DNA of 64,000 nt from Neoaliturus tenellus (Eukaryota; Arthropoda; Insecta; Hemiptera; Cicadellidae), in assembly GCA_030545055.2 (NCBI GenBank), contig CM061535.1:130442868-130506867 (forward strand), read 5' to 3'. This document shows positions 45,436 through 57,916 of the stretch, piece after piece. Within the stretch, counting starts at the first letter, position 1; each line of letters starts with the position of its first letter. The translations under genes were made by a program, and so were the position numbers. The notes beneath the pieces were generated by a model. The model was not told the origin of the DNA. It made no database searches and was given only the letters and a program-made list of their open reading frames with translations.

Positions 45436-46677
45436 ATGGGTAAAATGGGTCTGAAGCTAAAAAACTACCCATCAACTTCAACCTCGACCGACGCGTCTCG
45501 ACCCTCATCATCCTCGACTTCGATCCTGGAATACCTGATGACTGCGAACATCCTGAGCTGCCTGACGATGCCGCCACCGCCGCCGCCGCCACCACAGCCC
45601 GCCTCAATGCCCAGCCTGTCGCCATTGCCGGCGACAGTGGAAGAGGCTGGTGCACAGCCATCGTCAGGAGAACTCGTCAAGTCGTCAGGCCGAGTCCCGG
45701 TAGCCTCTCCAGCACTCTCGCTGCTATCGGACTCAGGATCGGAGTCTGCGGCTTTTGAAGAGACGTCTAGGTCGAGGATCACCCCATACAGCAGAACCCG
45801 GAAAATCCTCTCATACACTACATCCCAATGTCCTTCACCTATATCCCCCATGCCACCTACACCAACCAAACCACCCCGTAAATCAATCTTCTCCCCCGAA
45901 CTTCCCTCAATCGACCTAACCCGTTCACCTACCCCACCCAAAATTGTCTGCAGCCTACCTTTTGACCTACTTAAACCTTCACCTCCCACCCCCATTCCTT
46001 CTAGCCAGCCTAAACCTGACAAGCTCCAAAACACTCCAGTAAAGCGTCCAACACAAAAACGTAAGCGTGTTAAACTCCCTGCTGGCAAGGGTAATAAATG
46101 CGATTACGTTTGGATGTCAAAAGACTTTGGGATTCTTTGCTGTCAGAAGTTTGCTGTTTTAGATAAAGACCGTTGCCAAACGCACTTGAACAAAAACATC
46201 AATCTTCCGAGAGTAAGACCCTACAGTCTTAACAACATTAGGTCTAAAACATCCCAACCCAGACATCCCCACAGTCCGCAACCGCTTGATATTAGAAGAC
46301 TTAAAATGGATGAAAAATATTATTTTATTGCTCAAATTTATGGAGCTTTTGATGCCAAAGTAGAAATCATTGTAAAAGGTGATGGCAGCCTTCATACAAT
46401 GAAAGTACCCGTTCGGATGGTACAAAGACAATTTTTCATCCATAAAAAAAGGCTATCTAATACGAAGGGAAGGATGCCAATCTGTGTGGGAAATGGATTA
46501 GGATGTAGGCCTACCAAAATAAATTCTAAATTGTTAGGTTGTGTTGGACAATATTTAAAAGTCTTTTTTCCAAATTATTTTTCCAAATTTAGTCTTAACT
46601 CTCTTAAAGTAAGGGAGAGGGGGTATTATACAAGTCAACTAATAAAAATAAAATACTTGACTTGTATAATACTTTAA
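45436..46677 (+). CDS. Pro/Ser-rich Cys/His protein, 413-aa frameshifted form (D)
   Basis: Identical to the 354-aa protein for about 335 residues. Then seven A residues instead of six shift the frame, giving a different, longer C terminus that reads through the downstream hairpin region. The extended tail is therefore doubtful. Confidence 0.5.
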   Translation: MGKMGLKLKNYPSTSTSTDASRPSSSSTSILEYLMTANILSCLTMPPPPPPPPQPASMPSLSPLPATVEEAGAQPSSGELVKSSGRVPVASPALSLLSDSGSESAAFEETSRSRITPYSRTRKILSYTTSQCPSPISPMPPTPTKPPRKSIFSPELPSIDLTRSPTPPKIVCSLPFDLLKPSPPTPIPSSQPKPDKLQNTPVKRPTQKRKRVKLPAGKGNKCDYVWMSKDFGILCCQKFAVLDKDRCQTHLNKNINLPRVRPYSLNNIRSKTSQPRHPHSPQPLDIRRLKMDEKYYFIAQIYGAFDAKVEIIVKGDGSLHTMKVPVRMVQRQFFIHKKRLSNTKGRMPICVGNGLGCRPTKINSKLLGCVGQYLKVFFPNYFSKFSLNSLKVRERGYYTSQLIKIKYLTCIIL

Positions 46678-46960
46678 CCTGGCGGTGATGTAAAGTCACT
46701 GGGACAATCTCAAACCGTGTCCTTGAGGGTGAAGACTAAGTTACAAATAAATCATTAACAAATAAAAACTTACCTCCAAACACTTGTAGCTTGCTACAAG
46801 TGTTTGGAGGTAAAAATTTTTCAAAGTTTGAATGACCTTGACCCATATAAATTACTTACAACTAATGTTGTGTATCACGTGATACCCCCACTCTAACGCT
46901 CTTACTAAGCTTGTATGAGCCGTTCATTTGCTTCAGTCAGTTTCTGTGCTCCGTGTAAAC

Positions 46961-47251
46961 ATGTCACGGTACAATTACAAAGGTGGTGACTTCTTGATAG
47001 ATCAACACAATGCTTGGGAAGTACTAAACCAGCATAGAATGGAAGTTGAGTATTGTATAAGACAAGACGGGTCTACATTTTATCTATGTATTATAAACAA
47101 CCAAACTCATAAGTATGAACACTGGACAAAAATTAACTATAACAACATAGATGAGCTGTTTGCTTGGGTGTTTGAGGTGTGTAAAGTTATTGAAGAAACC
47201 AAAATAATGGGTGTGCTAAAGGTATGTAAAACTGATGACCGGGAAGACTAA
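46961..47251 (+). CDS. 96-aa accessory protein (D copy)
   Basis: Same protein as 24368-24658. Followed by a 42-base poly-C run (47268-47309) against 12 bases in A. The CACGTG palindrome is kept upstream (about 46872-46885). Confidence 0.55.
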   Translation: MSRYNYKGGDFLIDQHNAWEVLNQHRMEVEYCIRQDGSTFYLCIINNQTHKYEHWTKINYNNIDELFAWVFEVCKVIEETKIMGVLKVCKTDDRED

Positions 47252-47263
47252 GCAAAATTTCTT

Positions 47264-47309
<46 letters not shown>

Positions 47310-47401
47310 AGTGTTATCCCCACCACTAAAAATGGGTATATATAGGAGTGGTGATCAACCGTCCTCTCATTCTGCTTTACACCGTTAAGCTGAACACCAC
47401 C

Positions 47402-47758
47402 ATGTCTGCTATGAACGTCCCAGCCTCTACCTCTGGCCCGGTCGCCTCCAACTCCAGCCCGAGCATTGGACCAATCCGATCGGGGCCTTCGTCAAGAAGT
47501 CGTGTCCGATTCTCCGGCTTTGGTCCTGTGAGGAAGGAGTTGCGGAGCAGCGGGGCGTCTCAACCAACCACGATGGATGCAGCAACTCAGACTCCACCAA
47601 ACATCATCGAGTGGTACGACGAAGTGATAGAGCAAAGGGACAGAATGCTAGAGAATACTCGCAGGGAGCTACTTTATGTTAGGAGTAAATGGGAAAAACT
47701 GATTAAGAAGTGTGAAAGCCTGTTGGACAGTGATGATAGTGAGGATGAGAGTGGATAG
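47402..47758 (+). CDS. 118-aa coiled-coil TQT protein (D copy)
   Basis: Same protein as 23891-24247, with the hairpin at 47827-47891 after the stop. Confidence 0.55.
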   Translation: MSAMNVPASTSGPVASNSSPSIGPIRSGPSSRSRVRFSGFGPVRKELRSSGASQPTTMDAATQTPPNIIEWYDEVIEQRDRMLENTRRELLYVRSKWEKLIKKCESLLDSDDSEDESG

Positions 47759-47826
47759 GTGTGTGGGTAAAGACTTGGACTGGGACTTGTGTGTATGTAT
47801 GAATGTGTGCGTGAATGTGAAATACA

Positions 47827-47891
47827 GAGCGGGGGATAGATCACTCTGTGGCAATGGACTAACATGCCACTTAGTGATCTATCCCCCGTTC
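47827..47891 (+). terminator. Shared 3' hairpin, D copy of e
   Basis: Sense-strand counterpart of 23761-23819, with both stems intact. Confidence 0.65.
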
Positions 47892-48032
47892 TGGTAATGT
47901 TTTTGGATGGCCTTGACCCACTTTACCAAGGCTAGCTAGTACCCCCACCACTGATAAGTGTATATATACGGGTATTGATGTGCAGTTTGGTTATTCTGCT
48001 TTGTATCGCTTAGCTGAATACCTCACTTCAAC

Positions 48033-48498
48033 ATGGCTTCCAACTGCAAAACCTCTCAGGCTTCCTCTTCTTCTTCAAGAAAGCGTGCTGCCAACGTCCT
48101 GCCTGCTACTCGTGGACCTGCTCGACCATTCCACAGCATAACTGTTGCTCGGGCAAACGCCTGCAAAGCTCCAATGCTACGGACCTTGCTGGAGGTGAGC
48201 CAAGACGGGCAAGGCTTGCTCAGTCCTGGTCAACGGCAGGAGCAAGAAAAGGCGTATGGCTTACTACAGGCTGCAGGGTGTAGTTCCCAGCTTGAAGTTA
48301 GGCGATCCGAGAGTAGCAAGCATCAACGAGGCAGCGGACTACATATCACACCTTCACAGTGTTTTAGAAGTAAAGGACCAACAAATTGAAAACTTAAAAG
48401 AACAATTGAAACAATTTAACTTTAATCCTGTGGAGTTTGTGGAAGCAGTGATGAGTGATAGTGATGATGAAGGAACTGAATATATATTGGGTATGTAA
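48033..48498 (+). pseudogene. bHLH-zipper-like gene, frameshifted (D)
   Basis: Counterpart of 23152-23616. AAAA instead of AAA just after the RQEQE segment breaks the frame between the basic region and helix 1. The helix/zipper half continues in another frame (48256-48498). Confidence 0.65.
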
Positions 48499-48536
48499 TG
48501 AAAGACTTGGACAGGGACATGTGTGTGTAGAATACA

Positions 48537-48601
48537 GAGCGGGGGATAGACTACTTTGCGGCAATGGACTAGCATGCTGCTTAGTGGTCTATCCCCCGCT
48601 C
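48537..48601 (+). terminator. Shared 3' hairpin, D copy of d
   Basis: Sense-strand counterpart of 23037-23101, same U-G wobble. Confidence 0.65.
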
Positions 48602-48690
48602 AAAGGGTAGCATTGGATGACCTTGACCCACTTTACAGCAAGGACAACCGGTTAACTGGTATAAAAGAGGGGGGGTCTGTACATCCCGAC

Positions 48691-48790
48691 NNNNNNNNNN
48701 NNNNNNNNNNNNNNNNNNNNNNNNNNNNNNNNNNNNNNNNNNNNNNNNNNNNNNNNNNNNNNNNNNNNNNNNNNNNNNNNNNNNNNNNNN
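48691..48790. other. 100-N assembly gap
   Basis: Exactly 100 N, the usual placeholder for a gap of unknown size. Viral sequence ends at its left and a Pgk exon begins at its right. Confidence 0.99.
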
Positions 48791-48900
48791 ATGGAACTGT
48801 GGGCTCGGTGGGCTGTTCCAAACGCATCGTTCACGTACACATCTCCCAGCTTACGCAGGGATTCCCTAAACGCTTTAACTTGCTCTGGTGTCGCCTTGAT
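48791..48900 (-). CDS. Pgk: Phosphoglycerate kinase, exon 4 (partial)
   Basis: The exon begins after a CCTCCAG acceptor at 48900 and encodes IKATPEQV, then FRESLRKLGDVYVNDAFGTA and HRAHSS, a segment highly conserved in all PGKs. It is cut by the gap. The rest of the enzyme (nucleotide-binding half) is not to the left of the gap within this window. Confidence 0.93.
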
Positions 48901-50441
48901 CTGGAGGAAAGAATACCTTTATTTAAACCATAAATTTTACTACAGGGGTATTTTTGATTTTACTGTAAAATCCCTTAGAAGGAAGTTTGGAAGATCGGAC
49001 TTTTTTTTATCTATGTACACTAAGATAAAATGCGCATCTCAAATTTGACATAGAAAATAAAACTATTAGAATACTGATATACATACAGTAGACTCTCTCC
49101 TATCCAGCCACATTTCAACCAGGATCCACTTACACCTTTAAACCTTAAACACGTTAATCTTGTCCCAAAACTTTTTAAAGACATCACCAACGTCAATAAA
49201 TTAAAAAAACAAAACATTTTAAGAAATTCTTCTTAAATAAACTTTATTATAACTTGAACCAATTTCTCGATGAAAATCTCTACACAACAAATAGGCTGTA
49301 GGGGAAAAAAACTCACATTCCCAACCAAGCCAACCAAACCTTTTTCTTGACAACTCTCCGATCTTGAAGACTGTGAAGAGGATCACCGATGTAAGATGTA
49401 AACCTAACACTCTTACCATGTCAGGAAAACATGAAACAGTTAAAATCTAAGCTGTATCGCCCTGGAGCCGTAATGTAATTAAATAAGGATTTAATTTTTG
49501 TCAAATGGTGTAACTTTGTTACGGCCATTTCGGCATTACGATGCCATCTTCAGACACTTACTAAATTCAGCTGAAGCAGCCTCGTCATACGTTCAAAATA
49601 AACTCACATAACACGACACACAAAACCAAAAAAATTGATATCCAAGCAGTTGGCTTCGCATGGCAATGACAACCGGTACCACACAACGTGTATGGAAAAG
49701 GCCTGTGCAAGTTTTTTAATGTAAATTTGTTTGTTTCGGGTGTCATGTTATGGTTTTTTATTTTTAATGTATGACGAGGCTGCTTCAGCTGAATTTTGTA
49801 AGTGTCTGAAGATGGAATTGTAACGCCAAAACAGCCTTAACTAAGTTGCACCATTTGGAGCTGTTTTAACAAAAGGTAAATCCTTATTTAGTATGAAAAA
49901 TAGCATCACTTTAACTGGCCTTGGTCCACTCAACTGTAAAGCAGAAATGTTTTTTATGTAACTTTCTTAATCAAGGTAATGTCGAACATAGGGAGTAAAT
50001 AAATAATCGAGTTTATTTATAAAACATTAAAATTTAATGAAACCTTAACTTAAATGAACTTTAACATAACAAACACTCAAATTTTTTGCCACTTTGTTTA
50101 CACTTTCACCTTTGTTAGTCTCTAATATGGACAAATATCAGTCATTGCTGAGTTAAGTCGTTAGTAAATGCTTGTTGAACCATAATTAGTGTCAAACTAT
50201 CAAGTGCTCTGACTATAATCTTGCACTTTTTCACATTAATACTGTTTGGGTTTCCTCATTATTTATTGCTACTCCAGATATATGACTGTTTGGTCATTAC
50301 ACGCTCCTATTTTGGTCGGATATGAGAAATTCTACAGTAATACTCTTCATTTCATACCATTTGACTCAAAACGCTTAATTCTGAAAAACTGTAGTAAAAG
50401 CATGCCAAGAGGAAAAATTCAGGCATATCTCAAGAGCATAC
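48901..50441 (-). other. Pgk intron 3
   Basis: AT-rich. It contains an inverted-repeat element at about 49480-49885 (GAGGCTGCTTCAGCTGAAT and complement, with repeated 'AAGTGTCTGAAGATGG' ends) and a Tigger-like end CAGTAGACTCTCTCCTATCC at about 49087. No gene seen. Confidence 0.6.
49480..49885. repeat. Fold-back repeat in Pgk intron 3
   Basis: Outer segments (AATAAGGATTTA near 49482; TAAATCCTTATT near 49876) and inner segments (CAGCTGAAGCAGCCTCGTCAT near 49569, its complement near 49770) pair in inverse order around a 190-base centre. It is probably a non-autonomous mobile element. Confidence 0.5.
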
Positions 50442-50586
50442 CTTTTCACCGGTGGGAGAAACGCCCTTGCCCTCTTCTTCAACATGGAATCGCAAGTTCT
50501 CAAGCAGGATGAGAGAGCCAGGCTGGGGGTCGGCACATGCCTTTTCCACTTCAGGCCCCACACAGTCCGGAAGGAACGTCACGTCC
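50442..50586 (-). CDS. Pgk: Phosphoglycerate kinase, exon 3
   Basis: Acceptor ...TTGTAG at 50587, donor GTATGC at 50441. It encodes RDVTFLPDCVGPEVEK...GSLILLENLRFHVEEEGKG, the classic PGK segment around the LLENLRF motif. The 145 bp continue the frame from exon 2 (AG|G) and end on a codon boundary. A MITE starts only about 10 bases upstream of the acceptor. Confidence 0.95.
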
Positions 50587-50595
50587 CTACAACCA

Positions 50596-51190
50596 TTAAG
50601 GGGAGTTATGAGGTTGAATTTTGAAAAAAAATCATTTTTTAGTTTATTTCATATTTTTGTTCCCTGATTAATTACGAATTATTTCCTGCAAATTTCATAA
50701 AAATAGGTTAAAGCAAACAGTTTTTATTTAATATTATATAGTCGTATGTTCAGGGGATTTTCAGCACTTTGAGTGCGGTTCCGCGCGCAGTGTATGGAAA
50801 TAATCGCTATTTTCCGAAAGTTTTTTTTTTAACACGTATGTACCTTTTTCTCAAAAACGGTTAAAGGTAGGGTCCTGAAATTTTTACCACACTTTCAGAT
50901 CACCTATTTACACATTTTTATAACATATCATAAAGATAAAAACCAAGACAATATAATTAACCTCATTACTACATTATATTTTTTGAAATTTTTAATATAT
51001 TAACATAATTTTTTACTGTGTTTCTAATTTTTAACAGAAATCAACCAAATGTTATAAATATTTCCATAATAGTATGATCAATACAGGGTGAAAATTTCAT
51101 TCTGATATCTTCTATGGATCCTGAGAAAAAGGTACACAAATTTAGTGAAATTAACATGGCGGAGATACAACCTCACAGACCCCCTTAAGA
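50596..51190. repeat. MITE with TTAAGGGG ends in Pgk intron 2
   Basis: TTAAGGGG-AGTTATGAGGTTG at the left and CAACCTCACAGACCCCCTTAA at the right form imperfect inverted ends, with TTAA at both tips (piggyBac-like target). It lies right beside the exon 3 acceptor. Confidence 0.5.
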
Positions 51191-51456
51191 ATGAATAGAC
51201 CTTGCAAACTGAACCATGTTCGACTTGAGTGTAAGCAACTCCGATAGAAGATTTGATAATCTAATAGAGCCATTGGCCAGTAATATTTTATTTTTTAAGA
51301 ATTGGAAAAGATAGAAGTGCACGTTACACAGCGTTTTACCTTCTGTTGGTGAAGCTTGAGAAAGGACTTAAAGCATTTCTAATAAACAAAGTTCGCTGTA
51401 CTTCAAATTCACTGACAAATTCCTTATGAAGAACATTGTGAATTCAAAATTAAAGT

Positions 51457-51720
51457 ATACCCTCTTTTAACCATCTCTGGATCAACCAGCGCCCGGATTA
51501 ACTGCCTCTGACCGGGAACAAAAGAGAGTTGAAAAGAAAAGTTGCAAAATTAGGTTTTAATGTAAGAAGCTGACTTTATTTATTCATAAGGTATCAATAC
51601 ATAATACGTTTTATTACATTGTATTTTACATGTTTATATAGTTACCTATTTTAACCGGCCTTTTAGGTTATCCGGCCTAGTCCCGGTCCGATGATGGCCG
51701 GTTAAGAGAGGGCCTACTGT
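51457..51720. repeat. Tigger/pogo-like MITE
   Basis: The right end GGTTAAGAGAGGGCCTACTG-TA is intact, while the left end (TACCCTCTTTTAACCATCTC) is degraded. Internal CCGG-rich segments mirror each other. Confidence 0.5.
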
Positions 51721-54006
51721 ATTTAACTTTGTTTATTAGGTAATGTTTTGTATACAATCTTCTGCTTCACTGGTAAAGAACAGTAAAGTATGAAAACAGC
51801 AAAGAGATGCTGGTCCAGATGTGTCACCAACATGCTCCAACCTGTGAGCAGGCGTTTTTACTTTTTTTTTACTGTAAGTCCATGGATGAAACAGTTTAAA
51901 GTGGAAAATTACTTTAGTTTATTAAGTTAATTTTGAGTTGATTAAGCCTTTGAACTATCGAGAAATATTATATGTAGTTTAAATTCCTGACACTCGACTA
52001 AAACTCCGCTTGCATTGCTGTTTCTTTTCTCAAGTCTTCAATGGAAGGTGGTAATTGTTTTAATAAAATACCTCCGTCGTAGCAGACCTGCGTACTCAGC
52101 GAATTTCCAAAGGAATTTGAGTTTTTTTTTGTTTCCCCATACACACCGTAGGAATGAGAATGTAGGCTTTGCTGCCATGGGATGTTGTTAGAAAATGTTA
52201 GTTGTTAGGAAATTTAATGTTAAGGTAAGATAAATAACAAATTGTACCGATATTCAGCACTTTTTAATTTTTCCCATAAACCCCATGTGAGTGAGCACGT
52301 AGGTTTGCCGTCATAGGATGTTGGAAGTAAATATCAGTTAAACCCTACCTACCTAGTGAATGAACATACCAAATTTTACTAAGTTATGCCAAAAAATAAG
52401 CGAGATACCGAGTTTTGTTGATTTACCATAAGAATAACATGGAAAACCTATATTTGGCTTTTCTCCGTAATCTTTTAAGCCAAGTTAAAAATTCAAAATA
52501 CTAGAATTAGAATTCATTTTTCTACTGCTGGATATTGAATTTCAAATTGTTGGATAAAAGTTTTACCTGATCAATATCCTTTGTTGGTGGTGTGGCTAAA
52601 TTGTTAGTTTTTAAGCTCTTTTGAATTGTTTTAGTTATAATTGTTGAACTTTGTAAACTGAGGCCCAAAAATACCAAAAACTTTAACCCATTTTAAACCC
52701 AATTAAACTCTGTTCTAATAGCCTGATCAACCTGGTTTTCTAACTTAACCTGAAAAACGCTACCCTACAACTCCATACCAAATTTTATCGAAATTGAGGG
52801 TTTCTTTCAAAAGTCATCATGTCCACAAACACACACACAAACACATATAGATACGATATAAGTATATATATAAATGTACAAATGGTGTTTTTGGCTTCTG
52901 GGGATCTCAAAATGGAAAAGTAACATGGTCCCGAGCTCAGGTCTTACCATGGCTACTACCGTAATAGCGTAATTCATTTCCCTATAGGAAAATTCATTAA
53001 AATTACCTATTATTTTTATTTTTAAGATTTTTTGTGAGCGAAAATCTGGCTTAAATAACTTAGTGATTTGGTAGAGAAAACATTACGCAAGAACGTCTCC
53101 TTGAAGTTCATTAAGTTGGTGTGATGCTGTCGGTTTTAGAAATACGACACAGATAAATTTTTAAACATATTAGGTAGTAATAATATGACAATGTACAAAT
53201 TTCATTTTTTTGCAAGATAATTTTGTTTTATAGTAGAAAAATTCATGAAGAGCTAAATTTTGAAGATCTCATTAATGTATTTATGAGTTTTCAAAATTGA
53301 GGCAAGTGTAATAACTGTATTGTGTAACTGCATCATGATGTGGTGGGTTTAGCTTATCATAAAGGATAGTAATTGCATCTTTATAAAATGGAAACAATCA
53401 TGAATGTGATGCCATAAAATGCAAAGATATTTATAGCTCAGAAATTAGAGGTTATATTGATTGTCGGTTGCATAATCACTCGACGACTCCATTATTAAAA
53501 GATAAGAGTAATCTCTCACAATTAACAAGTTTTTTAAACCCCTATTGTTTTCCTGTTCAAGACCAAATAATTTTCAAAACTAATTAATATTTCATTTATC
53601 CTCACATATTTTCAAATAGAAATTACCAATTTCCAAGTTTTTACTATACAGAAGCCTTCAAACGATAAGAGTGGGCTAAAGGAGTAATTCTTTGCAATAT
53701 TTAGCCGAGAGGTGTGTTTAACAGCTAATAACCGTAATAAATTCTCATAAACCCCAACTAAGTAAATACTTTAATAGTAGTCCAACGTGAATAAGGTTCA
53801 AAAGCAATCTATTGATGTATGAATCATTTGTTTCTATAGACAATAACTTCCATAAAGCTACTCTTTGATTTCCTAGCAACACAGTGGGTACACTTATATC
53901 AAGTATAAGGGAATCAATGTCTTTAAAAACTTTTTTCAACATGAAATTTGGAAACTACAAATATCGCTTGGAATTAAAATGTTCTACCAAATGTAATTAT
54001 GTGTAC

Positions 54007-54210
54007 CTCTTCAATAAAGACTTCAATTCATCAGCGACAGGCGCCAGAGTGAACTTGAGGATCTTGCTGCCATCTGGTCGTCCCAAGTGGGAACATAGCA
54101 CAACTGACTTTGCTCCCTTGTCCAGCGCGTACTTGATTGACTCGAGAGCTGCTACGATACGCTGGTTGTTGGTTATCTTGCCATCCTTCATCGGAACATT
54201 GAAGTCCACT
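54007..54210 (-). CDS. Pgk: Phosphoglycerate kinase, exon 2
   Basis: Acceptor TTTCTAG, donor GTACAC. It encodes (R)VDFNVPMKDGKIT, NNQRIVAALESI and VVLCSHLGRPDG, the substrate-binding core of PGK (RVDFNVP and SHLGRP). 204 bp, phase matching both neighbours. Confidence 0.96.
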
Positions 54211-54540
54211 CTAGAAAAATTATGAAATTATGAATATAATGTGTAGACCCTTAATATCTATTGCAAAACCAGGTACCACTTAACACCGTTAATTTTATCA
54301 CCCTAAAGGACTATTTTGTGGGCTGGGTTTAGTTGTTACCCAGCCCACAAAATAAATAACTCAGCAGCATCAATGATATATCAGATTAAAAGAAATCTTT
54401 CTTTATTCCTCTCCCCCCCCCCTGTCATCAGTTTTCTCCATCTACGTACACTTCAGTCAGATTTGAGTGTAGAGTGTATAAGACAAAGAAACAAGATGAG
54501 CCAAAGCAGTTAAGATGGATGGTATTATAAAAACTATTCA

Positions 54541-54618
54541 CAGTACAGGATCAAACCCACGATATTGTTGCCATGGTTGTGAAGTCCATTGCCTAACCAC
54601 TTTGTCACCGACTCTACC
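54541..54618 (-). repeat. tRNA-derived SINE fragment
   Basis: On the minus strand a TGGTTAGGCAATGG box-A-like and a GGGTTTGATCC box-B-like sequence stand at tRNA spacing, preceded by GGTAGAGTCGG. The tRNA fold is degenerate. Confidence 0.4.
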
Positions 54619-57600
54619 AGTCACTTTCAGGTTGTAGCACAATATCTTTAAAGTTATTATCTACTGAAAATTAGGTTATGGCCTATCCTTTAATAAAATA
54701 CTATTTACTGAAAGATAAATAAGATTTTTTTAAATTTTGTGGTTTCTACAATCCAGGTAAACCCCTACACCCGCCATAAACTACCGCACAATGAAAATTT
54801 CTTCAGCAAACAATATATAAAATTAAATGAGAAAAATTTAAGATTGAACTGATGAATGAAAAAGGAATGAGCAATCAATCTTTGTAGAGAGCATTTTAAT
54901 AAAGGAAAAAATGGCATTGATGTTGTATTAATAAATGTAAAGTGACTGATCACTTTAATAATATATAACCAACTCATCTTTAGGATTACGGTATTAAAAC
55001 ACTGCAAGTCAAAATTTGATTTCCTGCAATGTTGTTAACCATGTTTCACAATTTTATTATTACCCTCATATTTCTGAGAAACTAAATTTACATTTTTTTA
55101 TGTAACCTAAGTCCAGATACCTAAAGGCCTAGTCACTTTCATAGAGCTCAAATCGTCCATCAGGAATGAAAAAAAAAAAAAAAAAAAAAAATAGGTACAG
55201 TACATATTCAATTTGAGAAATATTTTGAATTTGTTAACTTACAGTGAAACTGGAAGGGTTCAAACTACTCTAATTCAAAACCGCCTTTAATTAAAATAGG
55301 CTATTAAAGTCCAAGCACATTGTTAAGTATGAATAGGTAGTGTATTTCAAAGATTTTGATGGTTGTAAAATAATTAAAGCAGATCCCTCAAAGTCTGAAT
55401 TATCCAGGTTCCACTTTATTTTTTTAACTTCCTAATGGTGATAACACTTTATTTAAGTGCTAGCCATGTTTGTTCTATTTGTATGACCATCTTTCGAAAT
55501 CAATAAGAAATGTAATCAACTTACATCAACTACATGTAATTTTTTTTTAACACACAGACTACTAAAGGACATTGACAGTAACCTGTTCCTGTGGAGGGCA
55601 TCCACAGTAAAGTGAGTCAGTACTGACCTAGTCGCGAGAGCGAGAGCATGACACAGGGACCAACTGAACAGCGATTAGCGCAGGTCATGCGGTACATGTG
55701 AATACAATAAAGACCTACGTCTATACTGCCTTTGACCAATGCTAGCTACTACTGAGCAACAGATTTGTATGCAATGTAGTGGGGGCCAGTGCTGACCCAC
55801 CCGAAGTGAAAATATTGCCAGGAAGTAGCCACATCTCATGAACCCATAATCTGCAGTAAAATGCTTACTGTACTTTTATAAAATACATCCAAACTTAAAA
55901 AGTGCAATTAAATCATTTGCAATTTCACATTTGGGAGCCACAAGCCAACCATCAAAAGTATTTTTATTTTGTGGGTTTCTGCGCCGTTTGTATTTTTTTA
56001 CGTTTAGACGAGGAACGATCCAAACCCCAGTCTTGTTACTATCTAATGTGAAACGATTACAAAAATCAATCAAAATTTTATTTTCCATTTACAGATACAG
56101 TATTGACAATTGTCTATTACGATACTGGTTGCGGCTAAGTCAACAAATTTTATATAAAACATAGACATACTTTCATACAAGAAGGCCTATCATGGTTTGT
56201 AATTGGTGGCGTGGCAGTACAAATTTTTAACAATAAAATTTAAATAAATAAAGAAAACAACAGATAACAATACATAAAATATATCAAATAATAGCAATAA
56301 AAATACTGACAGATTTATTAAGAACAAGATAGAAACCTAATAGCCTAATCTTACAAAATTATGTTTTCGTCCAGTAAAAATTAGCCGACAGAGTATAATG
56401 GATTGGATGAAAAATAACAATACAGTTTTTTTCAACAGTTTATGATTATTTGATAATGAATAAAAGTGCACAAAATTTATTAAAGACTTTGATTGACATT
56501 ACTGTATGGCCCTTCAGAGTTTTACTTAGTCTGGAATAAGTTCTATTTATATTGAATATGTTTCTTGTGTTATAAGATGTTGATTACAAAGAGTTGGCGC
56601 TGACAAATTCTTCAAAGAATAAAATAAGATCATACAAATACAGATTTAATACCTACTGTATTTCTATTTGAACAAACAATGGTTTGCAATGGGCATCAAA
56701 AGCTGAGTTAGTTAAAATTGGGACTACTTTTCTCTGTAAAAGAAGAATATCATTAATTCTACTACTGTTATCATAAAAAAACTTTTTTTTAAAGAGTTTG
56801 GTGGACCTCTTTTTTGCCTTTCTTTGCCCCGTCCACATAGACTATTGATCTATGCGTGGATCGTATAAGACAAAGTAAGGGGGTTAATCCTGGTTAAAGT
56901 TAGTATATTTTTAAATACCTTAAAATACCATCACTTTGTCCTTGACCACTTTTGGTGGATAGACTGCGTCTTAATATCACCACCAGTTGCTCAGTGGCCA
57001 GTATACGGGTCGGTTATTAGTTAGTGCAGTGTGTAGTACTTTTTATCTTAAAAAAAAATCTAAGAAAAATAGTTATTTACTTATTAAATTACTTGAAGAG
57101 TTGTATCTTTCGAAAGGTCAACAAATATAATAAGTCTTATGGGTGAAGAGACATTAATAAATATGAAAATTAAAACATTATACAGTAATCACTATACACT
57201 CACAAACAAAACAATATTTCGATATAACTTTTTTGTTACAGTTTTCATAGTATGTTATCAATAAAATGATGTTCCTTTTAATTTAACTAAATTTAACCGC
57301 GGTACTTGTTTGCTATAAAAAAGCCACTAGTTCTTTTTAGGCTATTTTGAATTGCTGCAGTCTTAAAAAAAAGCGATAAATTCGAGGTAAAAAGTAATTT
57401 CCGGTTTTTTTGATTTTGCGGGGTTTTCTGAGCTTTTCTACGGAAAATCCAATCAATTTCGGAATCAGCATGAAATTTCCGACATTTTCCAATTTGCGAA
57501 GGCCGTAGCTAAACTTAATATTATTACCGTTTTATTGCGCGGGGTCCAACTGAAGGCCAGCTGCAGCGAATGGGTTTTAAAAGGCTGAGCTTCAGATAAG

Positions 57601-57916
57601 TTAGGATATTACAACTTTAACCCTCCATTAGGCGCAAAAATATTGAAAGGTCATCAGGCGCAAGCGGAGGTGATCTCCGACTGAAGAAAAAGAAAAAGGA
57701 TTCATTGGAATAAAATTTTTATATAGGCCTAAACATATTTTTTATTGAAAAAACTTACTTGTTTTATATTTTTACTCACATAAGGAAATACAGGATACTA
57801 TAATAGCCCATATTATCAAGATAGTATTTTTATACAATATAAATATATGCAGTAATGATTCAAAGAACTAAGCAAATATGAAATAAGAATAACTAATATT
57901 AGTTACAGTACAGATT

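Larger units (their letters stand above)
41790..48690 (+). mobile_element. Fragment D: inverted right-end copy, cut by gap
   Basis: It is the reverse complement of about 22950-29809 of element A. Very similar overall; the differences I see are mostly homopolymer lengths. It ends at the N gap just before the ATG of the 108-aa gene. Confidence 0.9.
50587..54006 (-). other. Pgk intron 2
   Basis: AT-rich, with the two MITEs above and a short (CA)n near 52832. No other gene or RNA recognised. Confidence 0.6.

Noticed and set aside
48556..48933. Open frames running through the N gap
   Set aside because: They join viral and host sequence across unknown bases.
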